A DNA stretch of 64,000 nt from Zobellella taiwanensis (GTDB lineage Bacteria > Pseudomonadota > Gammaproteobacteria > Enterobacterales > Aeromonadaceae), in NCBI RefSeq assembly GCF_003012795.1, contig NZ_PXYH01000016.1, positions 1 through 64,000 on the forward strand. Direction: 5' to 3'. The notes under the pieces were generated by a model. The model was not told the origin of the DNA and did not search any database. It saw only the letters and a program-made list of their open reading frames with translations. Below are positions 31,826-42,002 of this stretch, piece after piece. The position numbers and the translations under genes were made by a program. How positions within the stretch are numbered: position 1 is the stretch's first letter; each line of letters begins with the position of its first letter.

Positions 31826-32680
31826 ATGAAACCCATTTTCGGTCGTGGTCCCTCACTGCCCATCCGCCTGACCCTGGCGGTGCTGGCCTGCCTGTTGCTC
31901 ATGGTGGCGGACAGCCGCTATCACGCCTTCGCCGGGGCCAAGGTTTACCTTAACTCCCTGGTCAGCCCGTTGCAGTACATGGCCAACAGCCCTCGCATCC
32001 TGCTCGATTCCGCTTCCACCCAACTGATGTCGCGCCAGTCGCTGCTGGCCCAGTCGGAGCGGCTGGAACGGGAATTGTTCCTGCTGCGCGACGATCTGCT
32101 GCGCCTGCGCCATCTGGAGCAGGAAAACCAGCGGCTGCGGGATCTGCTCGGCTCGCCGGTGCATTACGATACCCGCCGCATGGTGGCGGAAATCATGGCG
32201 GTGGATACGGATCCCTTTTCCCACCAGGTGGTGATCGACAAGGGCAGCCTGCAGGGGGTGTTCGAAGGCCAGCCGGTGCTCAATGAGCAGGGGGTGGTCG
32301 GCCAGATCACGTCTGTGGGCAAGACCACCAGCCGGGTGCTGCTGATCACCGACACCAGCCATGGCATACCGGTGCGGGTGGCGCGCAACGATATCCGGGC
32401 CATCGCCAGCGGCAGCGGCCAGCTGGACCGCCTGGTGCTGCACAATATCACCCGCAATACCGACATTCAGGAGGGGGATGTGCTGCTCAGCTCCGGCCTG
32501 GCCGGCCGTTTTCCGGAGGGTTACCCGGTGGGGCGGGTCAGCCATGTGGGCTATGAGGAAGGCCAGCCCTTTGCCGATATCCGGGTGCAGCCCTTTGCCG
32601 CCCTGGACCGGGTGCGCTACCTGCTGCTGCTGTGGCCCGAGCACAGGCTGATCGATGTCCACGAGGAGCCGGTGCCATGA
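31826..32680 (+). CDS. mreC: Rod shape-determining protein MreC
   Basis: Bitopic inner-membrane scaffold of the elongasome. It has one N-terminal helix (~14-30), a coiled coil (~65-108, SERLERELFLLRDDLLRLRH) and the periplasmic double beta-barrel domain (GVVGQITSVGKTTSRVLLIT, GDVLLSSGLAGRFPEGYPVG). 284 residues, somewhat shorter than E. coli MreC (367), which has a longer C-terminal tail. Its stop overlaps mreD as ATGA. Confidence 0.95.
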   Translation: MKPIFGRGPSLPIRLTLAVLACLLLMVADSRYHAFAGAKVYLNSLVSPLQYMANSPRILLDSASTQLMSRQSLLAQSERLERELFLLRDDLLRLRHLEQENQRLRDLLGSPVHYDTRRMVAEIMAVDTDPFSHQVVIDKGSLQGVFEGQPVLNEQGVVGQITSVGKTTSRVLLITDTSHGIPVRVARNDIRAIASGSGQLDRLVLHNITRNTDIQEGDVLLSSGLAGRFPEGYPVGRVSHVGYEEGQPFADIRVQPFAALDRVRYLLLLWPEHRLIDVHEEPVP

Positions 32681-33165
32681 GTGCCTTTTCCCTTAAGGGG
32701 CGGCTGGTAATCCTGCTCAGCCTGTTGCTGGCGCTGATCCTGTCGATCCTGCCGCTGCCCGAGCTGATCGCCCCCTTCCGTCCCGACTGGCTGCTGGTCA
32801 CCCTCATTTACTGGAGCATTGCCCTGCCGCACCGGGCCAACGTCGGCACCGCCTTTGTGGCCGGCCTGATGCTTGATCTGCTGCTGGGCTCGGTGCTGGG
32901 GGTGCATGCCCTGGCGCTGGTGATCCCCGTTTACCTGGCGGCGTCCCAGTTCCAGCGTATGCGCAACTATTCGGTCTGGCAGCAGTCCTTTGTGGTCGGT
33001 GCCCTGGCGATGCTCAACAAGCTGGTGATCTTCTGGACCGCCTACCTCAACAGCGAAGTCCAGCTCGATTACCACTATTTCTGGTCCATCGTCAGCAGCA
33101 TGGTGTTCTGGCCCTGGATCTTCCTGCTGCTGCGCAAGTGCCGCCGCCAGTTTGCCCTGAGCTGA
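32677..33165 (+). CDS. mreD: Rod shape-determining protein MreD
   Basis: 162-residue integral membrane protein with about five helices, the same length as E. coli Mre[25 protein letters not shown] near the N terminus is characteristic. The ATG lies inside the mreC stop, indicating translational coupling. maf follows after 2 bp. Confidence 0.93.
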   Translation: MSAFSLKGRLVILLSLLLALILSILPLPELIAPFRPDWLLVTLIYWSIALPHRANVGTAFVAGLMLDLLLGSVLGVHALALVIPVYLAASQFQRMRNYSVWQQSFVVGALAMLNKLVIFWTAYLNSEVQLDYHYFWSIVSSMVFWPWIFLLLRKCRRQFALS

Positions 33166-33167
33166 GC

Positions 33168-33749
33168 ATGACCCTGGATCCGGTGCTCTATCTCGCCTCC
33201 GCCTCGCCTCGCCGCCGGGAACTGCTGGCCCTGCTGGAGCGCCCTTTCGCACTGGTGCTGCCGGCGGTGGAAGAGTGCCGGGGTCCCGATGAGGCCGCCG
33301 CCGACTATGTCCGGCGCCTGGCCCGGGACAAGGCGCTGGCCGGTGCCGCCCTGGCGCCCCGGCCGCTGCCGGTACTGGCCGGCGATACCATAGTGGTGGT
33401 GGACGGCGATGTGCTGGAAAAACCGCGCGACCAGGAGCATGGCCTGGCCATGCTGCGCCGTTTGTCCGGCCGCAGCCACCAGGTGATGACCGCCATGGCC
33501 CTGGCCTGGAACGGGCGCTGCGAGGGGGTGCTGGTCACCACAGAGGTGAGTTTCCGCTCGATGACGGCAGCGGAAATGCTCCGCTACTGGCAAAGCGGAG
33601 AGCCGGCGGACAAGGCCGGCGGCTACGGTATCCAGGGCTTGGGCGGACGTTTTGTGGCGCGTATCGATGGCAGCTACAGCGCCGTGGTCGGCCTGCCGCT
33701 GGTGGAAACCGAGGCCCTGCTCGATCGGGCCGGCCTGGCGCCGCTCTGA
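33168..33749 (+). CDS. maf: Maf-family nucleotide pyrophosphatase, YhdE type (dTTP/UTP)
   Basis: House-cleaning pyrophosphatase of 193 residues. Motifs: [10 protein letters not shown] (~11-20), the catalytic segment [19 protein letters not shown] (~69-87) and [13 protein letters not shown] (~151-163). Position downstream of mreD and upstream of rng matches E. coli yhdE, so dTTP/UTP preference is inferred. The start is 2 bp after mreD. Confidence 0.92.
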   Translation: MTLDPVLYLASASPRRRELLALLERPFALVLPAVEECRGPDEAAADYVRRLARDKALAGAALAPRPLPVLAGDTIVVVDGDVLEKPRDQEHGLAMLRRLSGRSHQVMTAMALAWNGRCEGVLVTTEVSFRSMTAAEMLRYWQSGEPADKAGGYGIQGLGGRFVARIDGSYSAVVGLPLVETEALLDRAGLAPL

Positions 33750-33816
33750 TCCCGCTCTTGATACCCGCCATTCTGTGGTAGCTTAAGATATTCCTCATCC
33801 GACTGGCGGAGCCATC

Positions 33817-35286
33817 ATGTCTGCAGAACTGATTATCAATATGACGCCCGCGGAAACCCGGGTGGCGCTGGTGGAGAACGGCATACTGCAGGAAGTGCAC
33901 GTGGAGCGCCAGGCCAGGCGCGGCATCGTCGGCAATATCTACAAAGGCAAGGTCAGCCGGGTGCTGCCCGGCATGCAGGCCGCCTTTGTCGATATCGGCG
34001 GCGAGCGGGCGGCCTTTTTGCATGCCTCCGACATAGTGCCCCACACCGAATGCGTGGATACCCGCGAACAGGCCCATTTCCAGGCGGGCAACATCGCCGA
34101 GCTGGTGCGCCAGGGCCAGGATATCATGGTGCAGGTGGTCAAGGATCCGCTCGGCACTAAGGGCGCCCGCCTGACCACCGACATTACCCTGCCGTCCCGC
34201 TACCTGGTGTTCATGCCCGGCAGCGCCTATGTGGGGGTGTCCCAGCGCATCGACTCGGAGCAGGAGCGGGAGCGGCTCAAGGCATTGGCGGCCGGCTATG
34301 TAGACGAGCTGGGCGGCTTTATCATCCGCACCGCCGCCGAGGGGATCGGCGAGCAGGAGCTGGCCCAGGACGCGGCCTTCCTCAAGCGGCTGTGGCGCAA
34401 GATCCTGGAACGGCGGGGCAAGTACAAGTCCTGCTCCATGCTGTATGAGGATCTGGGGCTGGCGTTTCGCATCGTACGCGATTTTGTCGGCACCGAACTG
34501 GACCGGATCCGGGTCGACTCCCGCAGTACCTGCGATGCCCTGCGCGCCTTCGTCGATGAGTTTGTGCCCGAGCTGTCGGGCAAAATTGAGTATTACCAGG
34601 GGGAATCGCCGATCTTCGATCTTTACGACGTGGAGAACGAGATCCAGCGGGCCCTGGACCGCAAGGTGGAGCTCAAGTCCGGCGGCTACCTGATCATCGA
34701 CCAGACCGAGGCCATGACCACGGTGGACATCAACACCGGCGCCTTCGTCGGCCACCGCAACCTGGAAGAGACCATCTTCAACACCAATATCGAGGCCACC
34801 CAGGCCATCGCGCGTCAGCTGCGGCTGCGCAACCTGGGCGGCATCATCATCATCGACTTTATCGACATGTACGACGAGGATCACAAGCGCCGGGTGCTGC
34901 ACAGCCTGGAGCTGGCCCTGAGCAAGGACAGGGCCAAGACCAACGTCAACGGCTTTTCCCAGCTCGGCCTGGTGGAGATGACCCGCAAGCGCACCCGGGA
35001 AAGCCTGGAGCATGTGCTGTGCGGCGAGTGCCCCGAGTGCCGGGGGCGCGGGCGGGTGAAGACGGTGGAGACGGTGAGCTACGAGATACTGCGCGAGATA
35101 ACGAGGGTCAACAAGGCTTATGACGCCGACAAGTTCGTGGTCTATGCCTCCAGCGCCGTGGCCAGCGCCCTGCAGGAGGACGAAACCCATATGCTGGCGG
35201 AACTGGAGGTGTTTATCGGCAAGCAGGTCAAGGTGAGCAGCGAGCCCCTTTACAACCAGGAACAGTTCGACGTGGTGATGATGTAG
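33817..35286 (+). CDS. rng: Ribonuclease G
   Basis: Endoribonuclease of the RNase E/G family, involved in 16S rRNA 5' maturation and mRNA decay. 489 residues, exactly the E. coli length. S1-like region ~36-128 (GIVGNIYKGKVSRVLPGMQAAFVDIG, in part), DNase I-like catalytic domain with VDINTGAFVG and IIIIDFIDM, and the zinc-link CGECPECRGRGRV (~404-416). It lacks the scaffold C terminus of RNase E. The last base is shared with the yhdP GTG start. Confidence 0.97.
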   Translation: MSAELIINMTPAETRVALVENGILQEVHVERQARRGIVGNIYKGKVSRVLPGMQAAFVDIGGERAAFLHASDIVPHTECVDTREQAHFQAGNIAELVRQGQDIMVQVVKDPLGTKGARLTTDITLPSRYLVFMPGSAYVGVSQRIDSEQERERLKALAAGYVDELGGFIIRTAAEGIGEQELAQDAAFLKRLWRKILERRGKYKSCSMLYEDLGLAFRIVRDFVGTELDRIRVDSRSTCDALRAFVDEFVPELSGKIEYYQGESPIFDLYDVENEIQRALDRKVELKSGGYLIIDQTEAMTTVDINTGAFVGHRNLEETIFNTNIEATQAIARQLRLRNLGGIIIIDFIDMYDEDHKRRVLHSLELALSKDRAKTNVNGFSQLGLVEMTRKRTRESLEHVLCGECPECRGRGRVKTVETVSYEILREITRVNKAYDADKFVVYASSAVASALQEDETHMLAELEVFIGKQVKVSSEPLYNQEQFDVVMM

Positions 35287-38200
35287 TGATCAGGCGGGGG
35301 CTTAGCTGGGCCTGGTTCGGCCTGGCCGGAATTGCCGTGGTGCTGGCCCTGCTGGTGACCCTGCTGCGCTGGGGCGCGCCGGTGCTGGCCAACTGGCCCC
35401 AATACTGGCTCGACCGGGTGTTGAGTGAGCACAGCCTGACCCTGGAGGTGGGCCGGCTGGGGTTGTCCTGGCAGGATTACGGCCCCGTGCTGGTGCTGGA
35501 GGGGCTCAGCCTGCACCGCCCCCGGCAGCCGGCGCTTACGCTTGAACGCGCCCTGGTCGATGTCCATCTTTGGCAAAGCCTGCGCCAGTGGCGGCCCGTG
35601 CTCAACGAGGTGGTACTGGATGGCCTGCGTCTGCCCCAGGCCCCTGCCGGCGGCGGGGCTGAGGGCGGTGCCGATCTGGCCGCGCTGCGCACCCTGGCCC
35701 TGGAGGGCATGGCCCGTTTTGAGCTGCGTGACGCCCGCTTTGTGCTTTCCGGTCCCGGCCGGGAATTGCTTGAACTGCACCTGCCGACCCTGAGCTGGCG
35801 CAATGGCGAGGGCCTGCACCAGGGGGAGGGGCGCATCGGCTTTGGTCCCGATCCCGCTCAGCAGTTTCTGTTTCGCGGACGGCTCGAGGGTGATCCGGAG
35901 CGGCTGGACGGCGGCATCTACCTGCAGGCCGACGGCGTCGATGCCGGCGCCGTGCTGGCCGGCATCCGGCCCGAGGACGACGCCGTGTCGGCCCGGCTGG
36001 CATTTGAGTTGTGGCTGGAATGGCGCCAGGGCGAACTGGCCGCGGGCCTGCTGACCCTGGGGCGCAACCGGCTTGGCTGGGGCGACGGTCATGAGGTGGC
36101 CATCGATGGCGGCCGGGTGCAATGGCAGCCGACCGGCGAGGGCTGGCAACTGGCGAGCCGGGACATCGGCATCAGCGTGGACGGCGAGTCCTGGCCGAGC
36201 TGGCATTTCCAGCTGGACAGCGACGCCGAACGGCTGCGGGGCTACCTGGATCGGATGAGCTTTACCGATCTGGCCCTGCTGGCCCAGTGGGGCGAGGATT
36301 ACTGGCCGCGTGCGGCGCGCCAGCTGGCGGGTATTGCTCCCCGCGGCCAACTCACCGGGATCTGGCTGTCGGCCCGGCCTGACGGCCGGGACTGGCGGGT
36401 CGGCGGCGCTCTGGAGCAGGTCAGCACCCGGGCCTTTGGCTGGGTGCCTCAGACCGCCGGGCTGTCGGGCTCCTTCGCCCTGTCCGCCGACCAGGGCCGG
36501 CTGGCTCTGGCCCAGCGGCAGGCGGCAGACTGGCATTATCAGGATGCCTTCCGCCAGTCCTGGCCGATGCGCCGGCTGGATACCGAGCTGCACTGGCAGC
36601 GCCGGCCCGGCGGCTGGCGGCTGTGGAGCGACCGGCTCGGGGTCGATACTGCCGATCTGGATCTGCAGGGCTGGTTCAACCTGGAGCTGGACGCCGACCG
36701 TGCGCCCCTGCTCAGCGCCTCGGCGACAGTGGACTTGCACCGGGCCGAGCGGGCGTTTGCCTATTTCCCCGAACCGCTGATGGGTACGGCGCTGGTGGAC
36801 TATCTGCAGGGCGCCATCCGCGCCGGCCGGGCGGAGCAGGCCCAGGTGCTCTGGTACGGCTCCCTCGACCGTTTTCCCTATGCCGACGGCAGCGGCCTGT
36901 TCCAGGCCCGAGTGCCCCTGCGCGAAGCCGAATTTCAATTCAATCCCCACTGGCAACCCCTTACCGGACTCAGCCTGGACCTGCTGTTTGAAAATAACGG
37001 TCTGTTCATGTCCGGTCCTGCCGGCCGCCTGGGCGAGGTGGATGCCAGCGCCATTACGGCCCGTATCGCGCCCCTCGCGCCGGCGGCCCGGCTGGAGCTG
37101 AACGCCGACATCCGGGGCGAGGGCGATGCGGTGACCGCCTATCTGCAGCAGTCGGCCCTGGCCGACTCCCTGGGGCGAACCCTGGAGCAAATCCAGGTCA
37201 GCGGCCCCCTGGCTGGCCGGCTGGCACTGGGTATACCGCTGCGGGGCGGCGAGGTGGACGTGGCGGGCGAGGTGGACTTCGCCCAGAACAGGGTACGGAT
37301 CCGGCCTCTTGATTTGCCGCTGACCGAGGTATCGGGGCGGTTGCTGTTCGACCACCGGCAGACCCGGTTCGAAGGGCTGAGTGCCCGTTGGCTGGGCCAG
37401 CCCCTGACGCTGGATTACCTGGGCCGGGCCGGCGACGACGGCTATCGGGTGGGGCTGGATATGCAGGGTCGGCTGCGGGCCGACGTCCTGGCCGGGAGCC
37501 GGTTGCCGGTGAGCGGCGAGACCGACTGGCGCGGGCGGTTGCAACTGGATCTGACGGCGGCGGGCGTGAGCTATGAATTCGAGGCCGACTCCGGCCTGAC
37601 GGGCTGGCACAGCCGGTTGCCAGCGCCCCTGGCCAAGGCGGCGGAGGCGCGCCTGCCGCTGGCGGTGCGGCTGTCGGGGGACGACGAGCGGGCAACCCTG
37701 GCGTTCAGCCTGGCGCCGGATATCGAGGCCAGCGCCCGGCTCGGGTTCGGCCCTGGCGGTGCCCGGATAGAGCGGCTTTGGGTGACGGGGGGCGATGCCC
37801 GGGTGCCGGCGGTACGGGCGCCGCTCGATGTGGCGTTGCGCGTGCCCGAGCTGGCGCTGGACGACTGGCTGGCGTTACTGGCCGGGTCGGGCTTGGCTGC
37901 CCTTGATACCGCCCCCGGCCCGGCGCTGAGCTGGCCCGAACAATACCGCGTCGAGGTTAGTGCGCAGCGGGCCCGCCTCCGGCAGCAGCCGCTCGATCAA
38001 TTGCGGCTCGAACTGGTGCCGGCCGAGGCCGGTCGGTACCGGCTGGATATTGATGCCGAGCAGGCGCGGGGTGAACTGGAGTGGGGCGGCGAGGCGCCGG
38101 TCGAGGCGGTATTCAGCCGTTTGTGGCTGGATCCCGAGCCGGGTGATGGCGATGCCGGAACCGCGGTCCGTCCGGACCCTGGCCGGCTGCCAGCCCTGCA

Positions 38201-39026
38201 GTTTCGTTGCGAGGATTGCCGCTGGCGCGAGCTGGCGCTGGGTGGTGCCGGTTTCCGGCTTGACCCGGTCGAGGGACAAAACGGGGTCCGCCTGAGCGAA
38301 CTCTGGCTTGACGGCCCGCTCTTGCAGGGGACGGCCCAGGGCCAATGGCTGCAGCACGACGGCGGTGACATTACCCGGCTGCAGTGGCAGGGGGGCACCC
38401 ACTCCCTGCAGGGATTGTGGCAGGGCTTGGGCCAGGCTTCGCCCTTCAGTGACACCCAGGCACTGCTGCAGGGTGAGTTAGGCTGGCAGGATCTGCCCTG
38501 GCGGCCCCGGCCAGACAGCCTGCAGGGGCGGGTGGAGGCAGAGACCGGCGCCGGTGTGCTGACTGAGCTGGATGACAGGGGCGCGGGCCTGCTGTCGGCG
38601 CTGAGCGTGGATTCGGTGCTGCGCCGCTTGCGGCTGGATTTTCGCGATGTCTTTGAAAAAGGATTCTACTTCGATCGGATCCGTGCCAGCGGCGACTTCG
38701 AGCACGGCGTGCTGCACAACGAGGACTTCCTGCTGGAAGGCGCCGCGGGGGATCTGCGTGGCGAGGGCCGGATAGACCTGGTGGCGGAGCAACTCGATTA
38801 CCGTTTCGACTTCACTCCCCACCTCACCGGCAACCTGCCGGTCCTGGCGGCCTTTGCCGTGACCCCGGTTACCGGTCTTTATGTGCTGGCCCTGTCCAAG
38901 GTGCTGGGACCTGTGGTAGATGTATTCACACGTATCCGTTACCGGGTGAGCGGCCCCCTGGACCAGCCCGAGGTGAACGAGCTTGGGCGAGACAGGGAGC
39001 GCCTGCGCCTGGCGAATGAGCAATAA
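35286..39026 (+). CDS. yhdP: AsmA-like phospholipid transport protein YhdP
   Basis: Very long (1246 residues) envelope protein with one N-terminal membrane helix (~13-30) and a long periplasmic body ending in the YhdP/AsmA C-terminal signature (FEHGVLHNEDFLLEGAAGDL and RGEGRIDLVAEQLDYRFDF). In E. coli, YhdP with TamB and YdbH carries phospholipids to the outer membrane. The start is a GTG overlapping the rng stop by one base, so coupling with rng is likely. Length is close to E. coli YhdP (1266). Confidence 0.93.
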   Translation: MIRRGLSWAWFGLAGIAVVLALLVTLLRWGAPVLANWPQYWLDRVLSEHSLTLEVGRLGLSWQDYGPVLVLEGLSLHRPRQPALTLERALVDVHLWQSLRQWRPVLNEVVLDGLRLPQAPAGGGAEGGADLAALRTLALEGMARFELRDARFVLSGPGRELLELHLPTLSWRNGEGLHQGEGRIGFGPDPAQQFLFRGRLEGDPERLDGGIYLQADGVDAGAVLAGIRPEDDAVSARLAFELWLEWRQGELAAGLLTLGRNRLGWGDGHEVAIDGGRVQWQPTGEGWQLASRDIGISVDGESWPSWHFQLDSDAERLRGYLDRMSFTDLALLAQWGEDYWPRAARQLAGIAPRGQLTGIWLSARPDGRDWRVGGALEQVSTRAFGWVPQTAGLSGSFALSADQGRLALAQRQAADWHYQDAFRQSWPMRRLDTELHWQRRPGGWRLWSDRLGVDTADLDLQGWFNLELDADRAPLLSASATVDLHRAERAFAYFPEPLMGTALVDYLQGAIRAGRAEQAQVLWYGSLDRFPYADGSGLFQARVPLREAEFQFNPHWQPLTGLSLDLLFENNGLFMSGPAGRLGEVDASAITARIAPLAPAARLELNADIRGEGDAVTAYLQQSALADSLGRTLEQIQVSGPLAGRLALGIPLRGGEVDVAGEVDFAQNRVRIRPLDLPLTEVSGRLLFDHRQTRFEGLSARWLGQPLTLDYLGRAGDDGYRVGLDMQGRLRADVLAGSRLPVSGETDWRGRLQLDLTAAGVSYEFEADSGLTGWHSRLPAPLAKAAEARLPLAVRLSGDDERATLAFSLAPDIEASARLGFGPGGARIERLWVTGGDARVPAVRAPLDVALRVPELALDDWLALLAGSGLAALDTAPGPALSWPEQYRVEVSAQRARLRQQPLDQLRLELVPAEAGRYRLDIDAEQARGELEWGGEAPVEAVFSRLWLDPEPGDGDAGTAVRPDPGRLPALQFRCEDCRWRELALGGAGFRLDPVEGQNGVRLSELWLDGPLLQGTAQGQWLQHDGGDITRLQWQGGTHSLQGLWQGLGQASPFSDTQALLQGELGWQDLPWRPRPDSLQGRVEAETGAGVLTELDDRGAGLLSALSVDSVLRRLRLDFRDVFEKGFYFDRIRASGDFEHGVLHNEDFLLEGAAGDLRGEGRIDLVAEQLDYRFDFTPHLTGNLPVLAAFAVTPVTGLYVLALSKVLGPVVDVFTRIRYRVSGPLDQPEVNELGRDRERLRLANEQ

Positions 39027-39036
39027 GGAGCAAGCC

Positions 39037-39870
39037 ATGGAACTGGTGGCGATTCAACTCAATGGCGCGGCCGACTGGCCGGTCAACAAGGAAAAACTGG
39101 CGGGCTTGCTGGAACAGTTGCCGGTTGGCCGGCCGCTGCTGGTACAGCTGCCGGAAAACGCCGTGGTATTCGGCAACCGGGACGCGGTCCGGCGTTGGGC
39201 GGAGCCCCTGGGATCGGGCCCGGTGCAGGACACCCTGTCCGGCTGGGCGCGGGAGTTCGGTATCTGGCTGGTGGTGGGCTCCATGCCGACCCTGATCGAC
39301 GGCAGCGAACGATGGCACTCCACCTGCCTGGTGTACGATGACCAGGGCCGGCAGGTGGCCCATTATCACAAGCTGCACCTGTTCGATGTGGACGTGGCCG
39401 ACGGTCACGGCCGCTACCGGGAGTCCGACAGCTATGCACCTGGCAATGATCTTTGCGTGGTCGACAGTCCCTTCGGGCGCCTGGGGCTGTCCATCTGTTA
39501 TGATCTGCGTTTTCCCGAATTGTACCGGGCGCTGCGCGAGCGGGGCGCCGATATCCTGATGGTGCCTTCGGCTTTTACCCGGGTCACCGGCCAGGCGCAC
39601 TGGCTGCCGCTGTTGCAGGCCAGGGCCATAGAGAACCAGTGCTATGTGCTGGCGGCGGCCCAGTTTGGCGAACACGCCGGGGGACGCCAGACCTGGGGGC
39701 ACTCGATTATTCTGGACCCCTGGGGCGAGATTTGTGCCTGCCTGCCCAGGGGCGAGGGCCTGATCCTGGCCTCCCTCGACCGACAGCGCCTCGACAGCCT
39801 GCGCCGGCAAATGCCGGTGGCCCAACATGCCCGCCTGCGAGCGGTGTGGAGAGACAATAATGAGTATTGA
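39037..39870 (+). CDS. Nitrilase-superfamily amidase, Nit1/YbeM-like (deaminated glutathione amidase)
   Basis: 277-residue C-N hydrolase with the Glu-Lys-Cys triad E40 (LPENAV), K112 (YHKLHLFD) and C154 ([10 protein letters not shown]). [23 protein letters not shown] and [14 protein letters not shown] are typical of the Nit1 subgroup, whose known job is hydrolysing deaminated glutathione. The start has AAGGAG upstream. It sits between yhdP and tldD, 10 bp after yhdP, and its end overlaps the tldD start. Confidence 0.85.
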   Translation: MELVAIQLNGAADWPVNKEKLAGLLEQLPVGRPLLVQLPENAVVFGNRDAVRRWAEPLGSGPVQDTLSGWAREFGIWLVVGSMPTLIDGSERWHSTCLVYDDQGRQVAHYHKLHLFDVDVADGHGRYRESDSYAPGNDLCVVDSPFGRLGLSICYDLRFPELYRALRERGADILMVPSAFTRVTGQAHWLPLLQARAIENQCYVLAAAQFGEHAGGRQTWGHSIILDPWGEICACLPRGEGLILASLDRQRLDSLRRQMPVAQHARLRAVWRDNNEY

Positions 39871-41305
39871 ACAGATCAACCAGAGCCTGCTGCAGCCTAA
39901 CGAGCTGGACATGGCCTTGCTGGATGCCCAGCTGGCGCGACTGTGCCGCCACCAGATCGATTTTGCCGATCTCTATTTCCAGAACAGTGTGCACGAGTCC
40001 TGGGTGCTGGAAGACGGTATCGTCAAGGACGGCAGCTATAACATCGAGCAGGGCGTGGGTGTGCGGGCGGTCAGCGGCGACAAGACCGGCTTTGCCTATT
40101 CCGACGAATTGACCGCGTCGGCCCTGAGCCAGGCGGTGACCGCCGCCCGGGGCATCGCCGAGCGCGGCGGCGACGGCCGCTTCCAGATTGGCCGGGAGCA
40201 GCCGGTGACCGCCCGCTATCTCGGCCGGAACCCCCTCGACAGCCTGCAGCGCGAGCAGAAAATCGCCCTGCTGCAGCAAATGGATGCATTTGCCCGCAGC
40301 CTGGACCCGGCGGTGACCCAGGTGATCGCCTCCATTTCCGGGGTCTACGAGGAGATACTGGTGCTGGGGACAGACGGCACCCTGGCCACGGATCTGCGTC
40401 CCCTGGTGCGGCTTAACTGCTCGGTACTGGCCGAGCGCAACGGCCGGCGGGAGCGGGGCGGCAGCGGCGGCGGCGGCCGGGTTGGCTATGACTATTTCCT
40501 GGAGGAAGAGGACGGCCAGCCGCGCGCCCTGGGCTATGTTAAGGAAGCGGTACGCCAGGCCCTGGTCAACCTGGAGGCGGTGGATGCCCCCGCCGGCACC
40601 ATGCCGGTGGTGCTGGGCGCCGGCTGGCCCGGGGTGTTGCTGCACGAGGCGGTGGGCCACGGCCTGGAGGGGGATTTCAACCGCAAGGGCTCTTCCGCCT
40701 ACTCCGGCCGTATCGGCGAGCAGGTGGCCTCCAGCCTGTGCACCATAGTGGACGATGGCACTCTGGCCAACCGGCGCGGCTCACTCAGCGTCGATGACGA
40801 AGGCACCGCCAGCGGCTACAACGTGCTGATCGAGAACGGCGTGCTCAAGGGCTATATGCAGGACAAGCTCAATGCCCGGCTGATGAAGATGGCGCCCACC
40901 GGTAACGGCCGGCGCGAATCCTATGCCCACCTGCCCATGCCGCGCATGACCAACACCTATATGCTGCCCGGGCAGACACCGCCGGAGGAGATTATCCGCA
41001 GTGTGAAAAAGGGCATCTATGCGCCCAATTTCGGCGGCGGCCAGGTGGACATCACCTCTGGCCGGTTCGTGTTCTCCGCCTCCGAAGCCTATCTGATCGA
41101 AGACGGCAAGCTGACCGCTCCCATCAAGGGGGCCACCCTGATTGGCAACGGGCCCGAGGCCATGAGCCAGGTTTCCATGGTGGGCAACGATCTGGCGCTG
41201 GACAGCGGCGTCGGAGTCTGTGGCAAGGATGGCCAGAGCGTGCCGGTGGGGGTAGGCCAGCCGACCCTCAAGCTGGACCGGATGACGGTTGGCGGCACCC
41301 AATGA
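39860..41305 (+). CDS. tldD: Metalloprotease TldD
   Basis: Large subunit of the TldD-TldE heterodimer, a zinc protease that degrades unfolded peptides and trims modified peptides such as microcin B17. The 481 residues match E. coli length. The zinc motif [12 protein letters not shown] is at 262-273. The ATG overlaps the end of the amidase gene by 11 bp. Its partner pmbA (tldE) is 700 bp downstream, with darP on the opposite strand between them. Confidence 0.96.
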   Translation: MSIEQINQSLLQPNELDMALLDAQLARLCRHQIDFADLYFQNSVHESWVLEDGIVKDGSYNIEQGVGVRAVSGDKTGFAYSDELTASALSQAVTAARGIAERGGDGRFQIGREQPVTARYLGRNPLDSLQREQKIALLQQMDAFARSLDPAVTQVIASISGVYEEILVLGTDGTLATDLRPLVRLNCSVLAERNGRRERGGSGGGGRVGYDYFLEEEDGQPRALGYVKEAVRQALVNLEAVDAPAGTMPVVLGAGWPGVLLHEAVGHGLEGDFNRKGSSAYSGRIGEQVASSLCTIVDDGTLANRRGSLSVDDEGTASGYNVLIENGVLKGYMQDKLNARLMKMAPTGNGRRESYAHLPMPRMTNTYMLPGQTPPEEIIRSVKKGIYAPNFGGGQVDITSGRFVFSASEAYLIEDGKLTAPIKGATLIGNGPEAMSQVSMVGNDLALDSGVGVCGKDGQSVPVGVGQPTLKLDRMTVGGTQ

Positions 41306-41318
41306 GCCGCCAGCCCTG

Positions 41319-41358
41319 ATAACGACAACGCCGGCATCAGGCCGGCGTTGTCGTTATC
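41319..41358. terminator. Long stem-loop between tldD and darP
   Basis: GATAACGACAACGCCGGC and GCCGGCGTTGTCGTTATC form an 18 bp perfect stem with a short loop. There is no T run, but the position between convergent genes suggests a bidirectional terminator or mRNA 3' end stabiliser. Confidence 0.7.
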
Positions 41359-41377
41359 GGAGAATGGCGCCCGGAAA

Positions 41378-41899
41378 TCAGGGCTCTATATTCTCCTTGA
41401 GGTACTGGAACAGCTCCCGGTAGGCCTTGGGGGGCAAGCCGGCGGCCTGCTCCTTGCGGCCGGTACGGGCCAGCTGGCGCAGCTTTTGCCGATCCAGGCC
41501 GTGGAATTCCGCCATCAGGGCGTCCACCCCCTTGTCACCTTCCCGGATCAGCCGGTCCCGCCACAGCTCCAGCTTGTGAAAACGGGCATTGGCCACGGCA
41601 CTCTTGTGGTCGAAGGCGGCCAGGGCCTCCTGGATGGCTGACACGTCCCGGTTGCGCATCAGCTTGCCGATAAACTGCAGGTGGCGGCGCAGGGCTTCCC
41701 GCTTGTTGCCGAGCTTGTGGGCCAGGGCGATGGCATCCTGCAATTCTTCATCCAGGGGCACCTTGGCCAGCTCGCTGGGCTTGAGCCGGACCAGATCCAT
41801 GCCCAGCTGCTGCAGGGCATGGCTTTCCCGCTTCATTTCGCTCTTGCTGACCCACTCGATGTCGTCGTCGTGGTCGGTGTGCTCGTCGTGTTGGCGCAT
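41378..41899 (-). CDS. darP: Ribosome biogenesis factor DarP (YjgA, DUF615)
   Basis: 173-residue acidic-start protein (DEHTDHDDDIEWVSKSEMKRES) of the YjgA family; E. coli DarP assists 50S subunit assembly at the peptidyl-transferase centre. Core signatures: LGMDLVRLKPSELAKVPLD and REALRRHLQFIGKLMR. I used the ATG at 41899 (MRQHDEH); an upstream ATG at 41950 would add an unlikely extension. It is divergent from pmbA. Confidence 0.92.
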   Translation of the reverse strand: MRQHDEHTDHDDDIEWVSKSEMKRESHALQQLGMDLVRLKPSELAKVPLDEELQDAIALAHKLGNKREALRRHLQFIGKLMRNRDVSAIQEALAAFDHKSAVANARFHKLELWRDRLIREGDKGVDALMAEFHGLDRQKLRQLARTGRKEQAAGLPPKAYRELFQYLKENIEP

Positions 41900-42002
41900 G
41901 GCTTTTCCGTTCAAACAAAGATTTGCATATATATTACCAGCTTCTCCCAAGGGGCGCAGGGGTCTGTTATGCTAACCCCAAACAGAGCCAGCGATTTCAT
42001 TT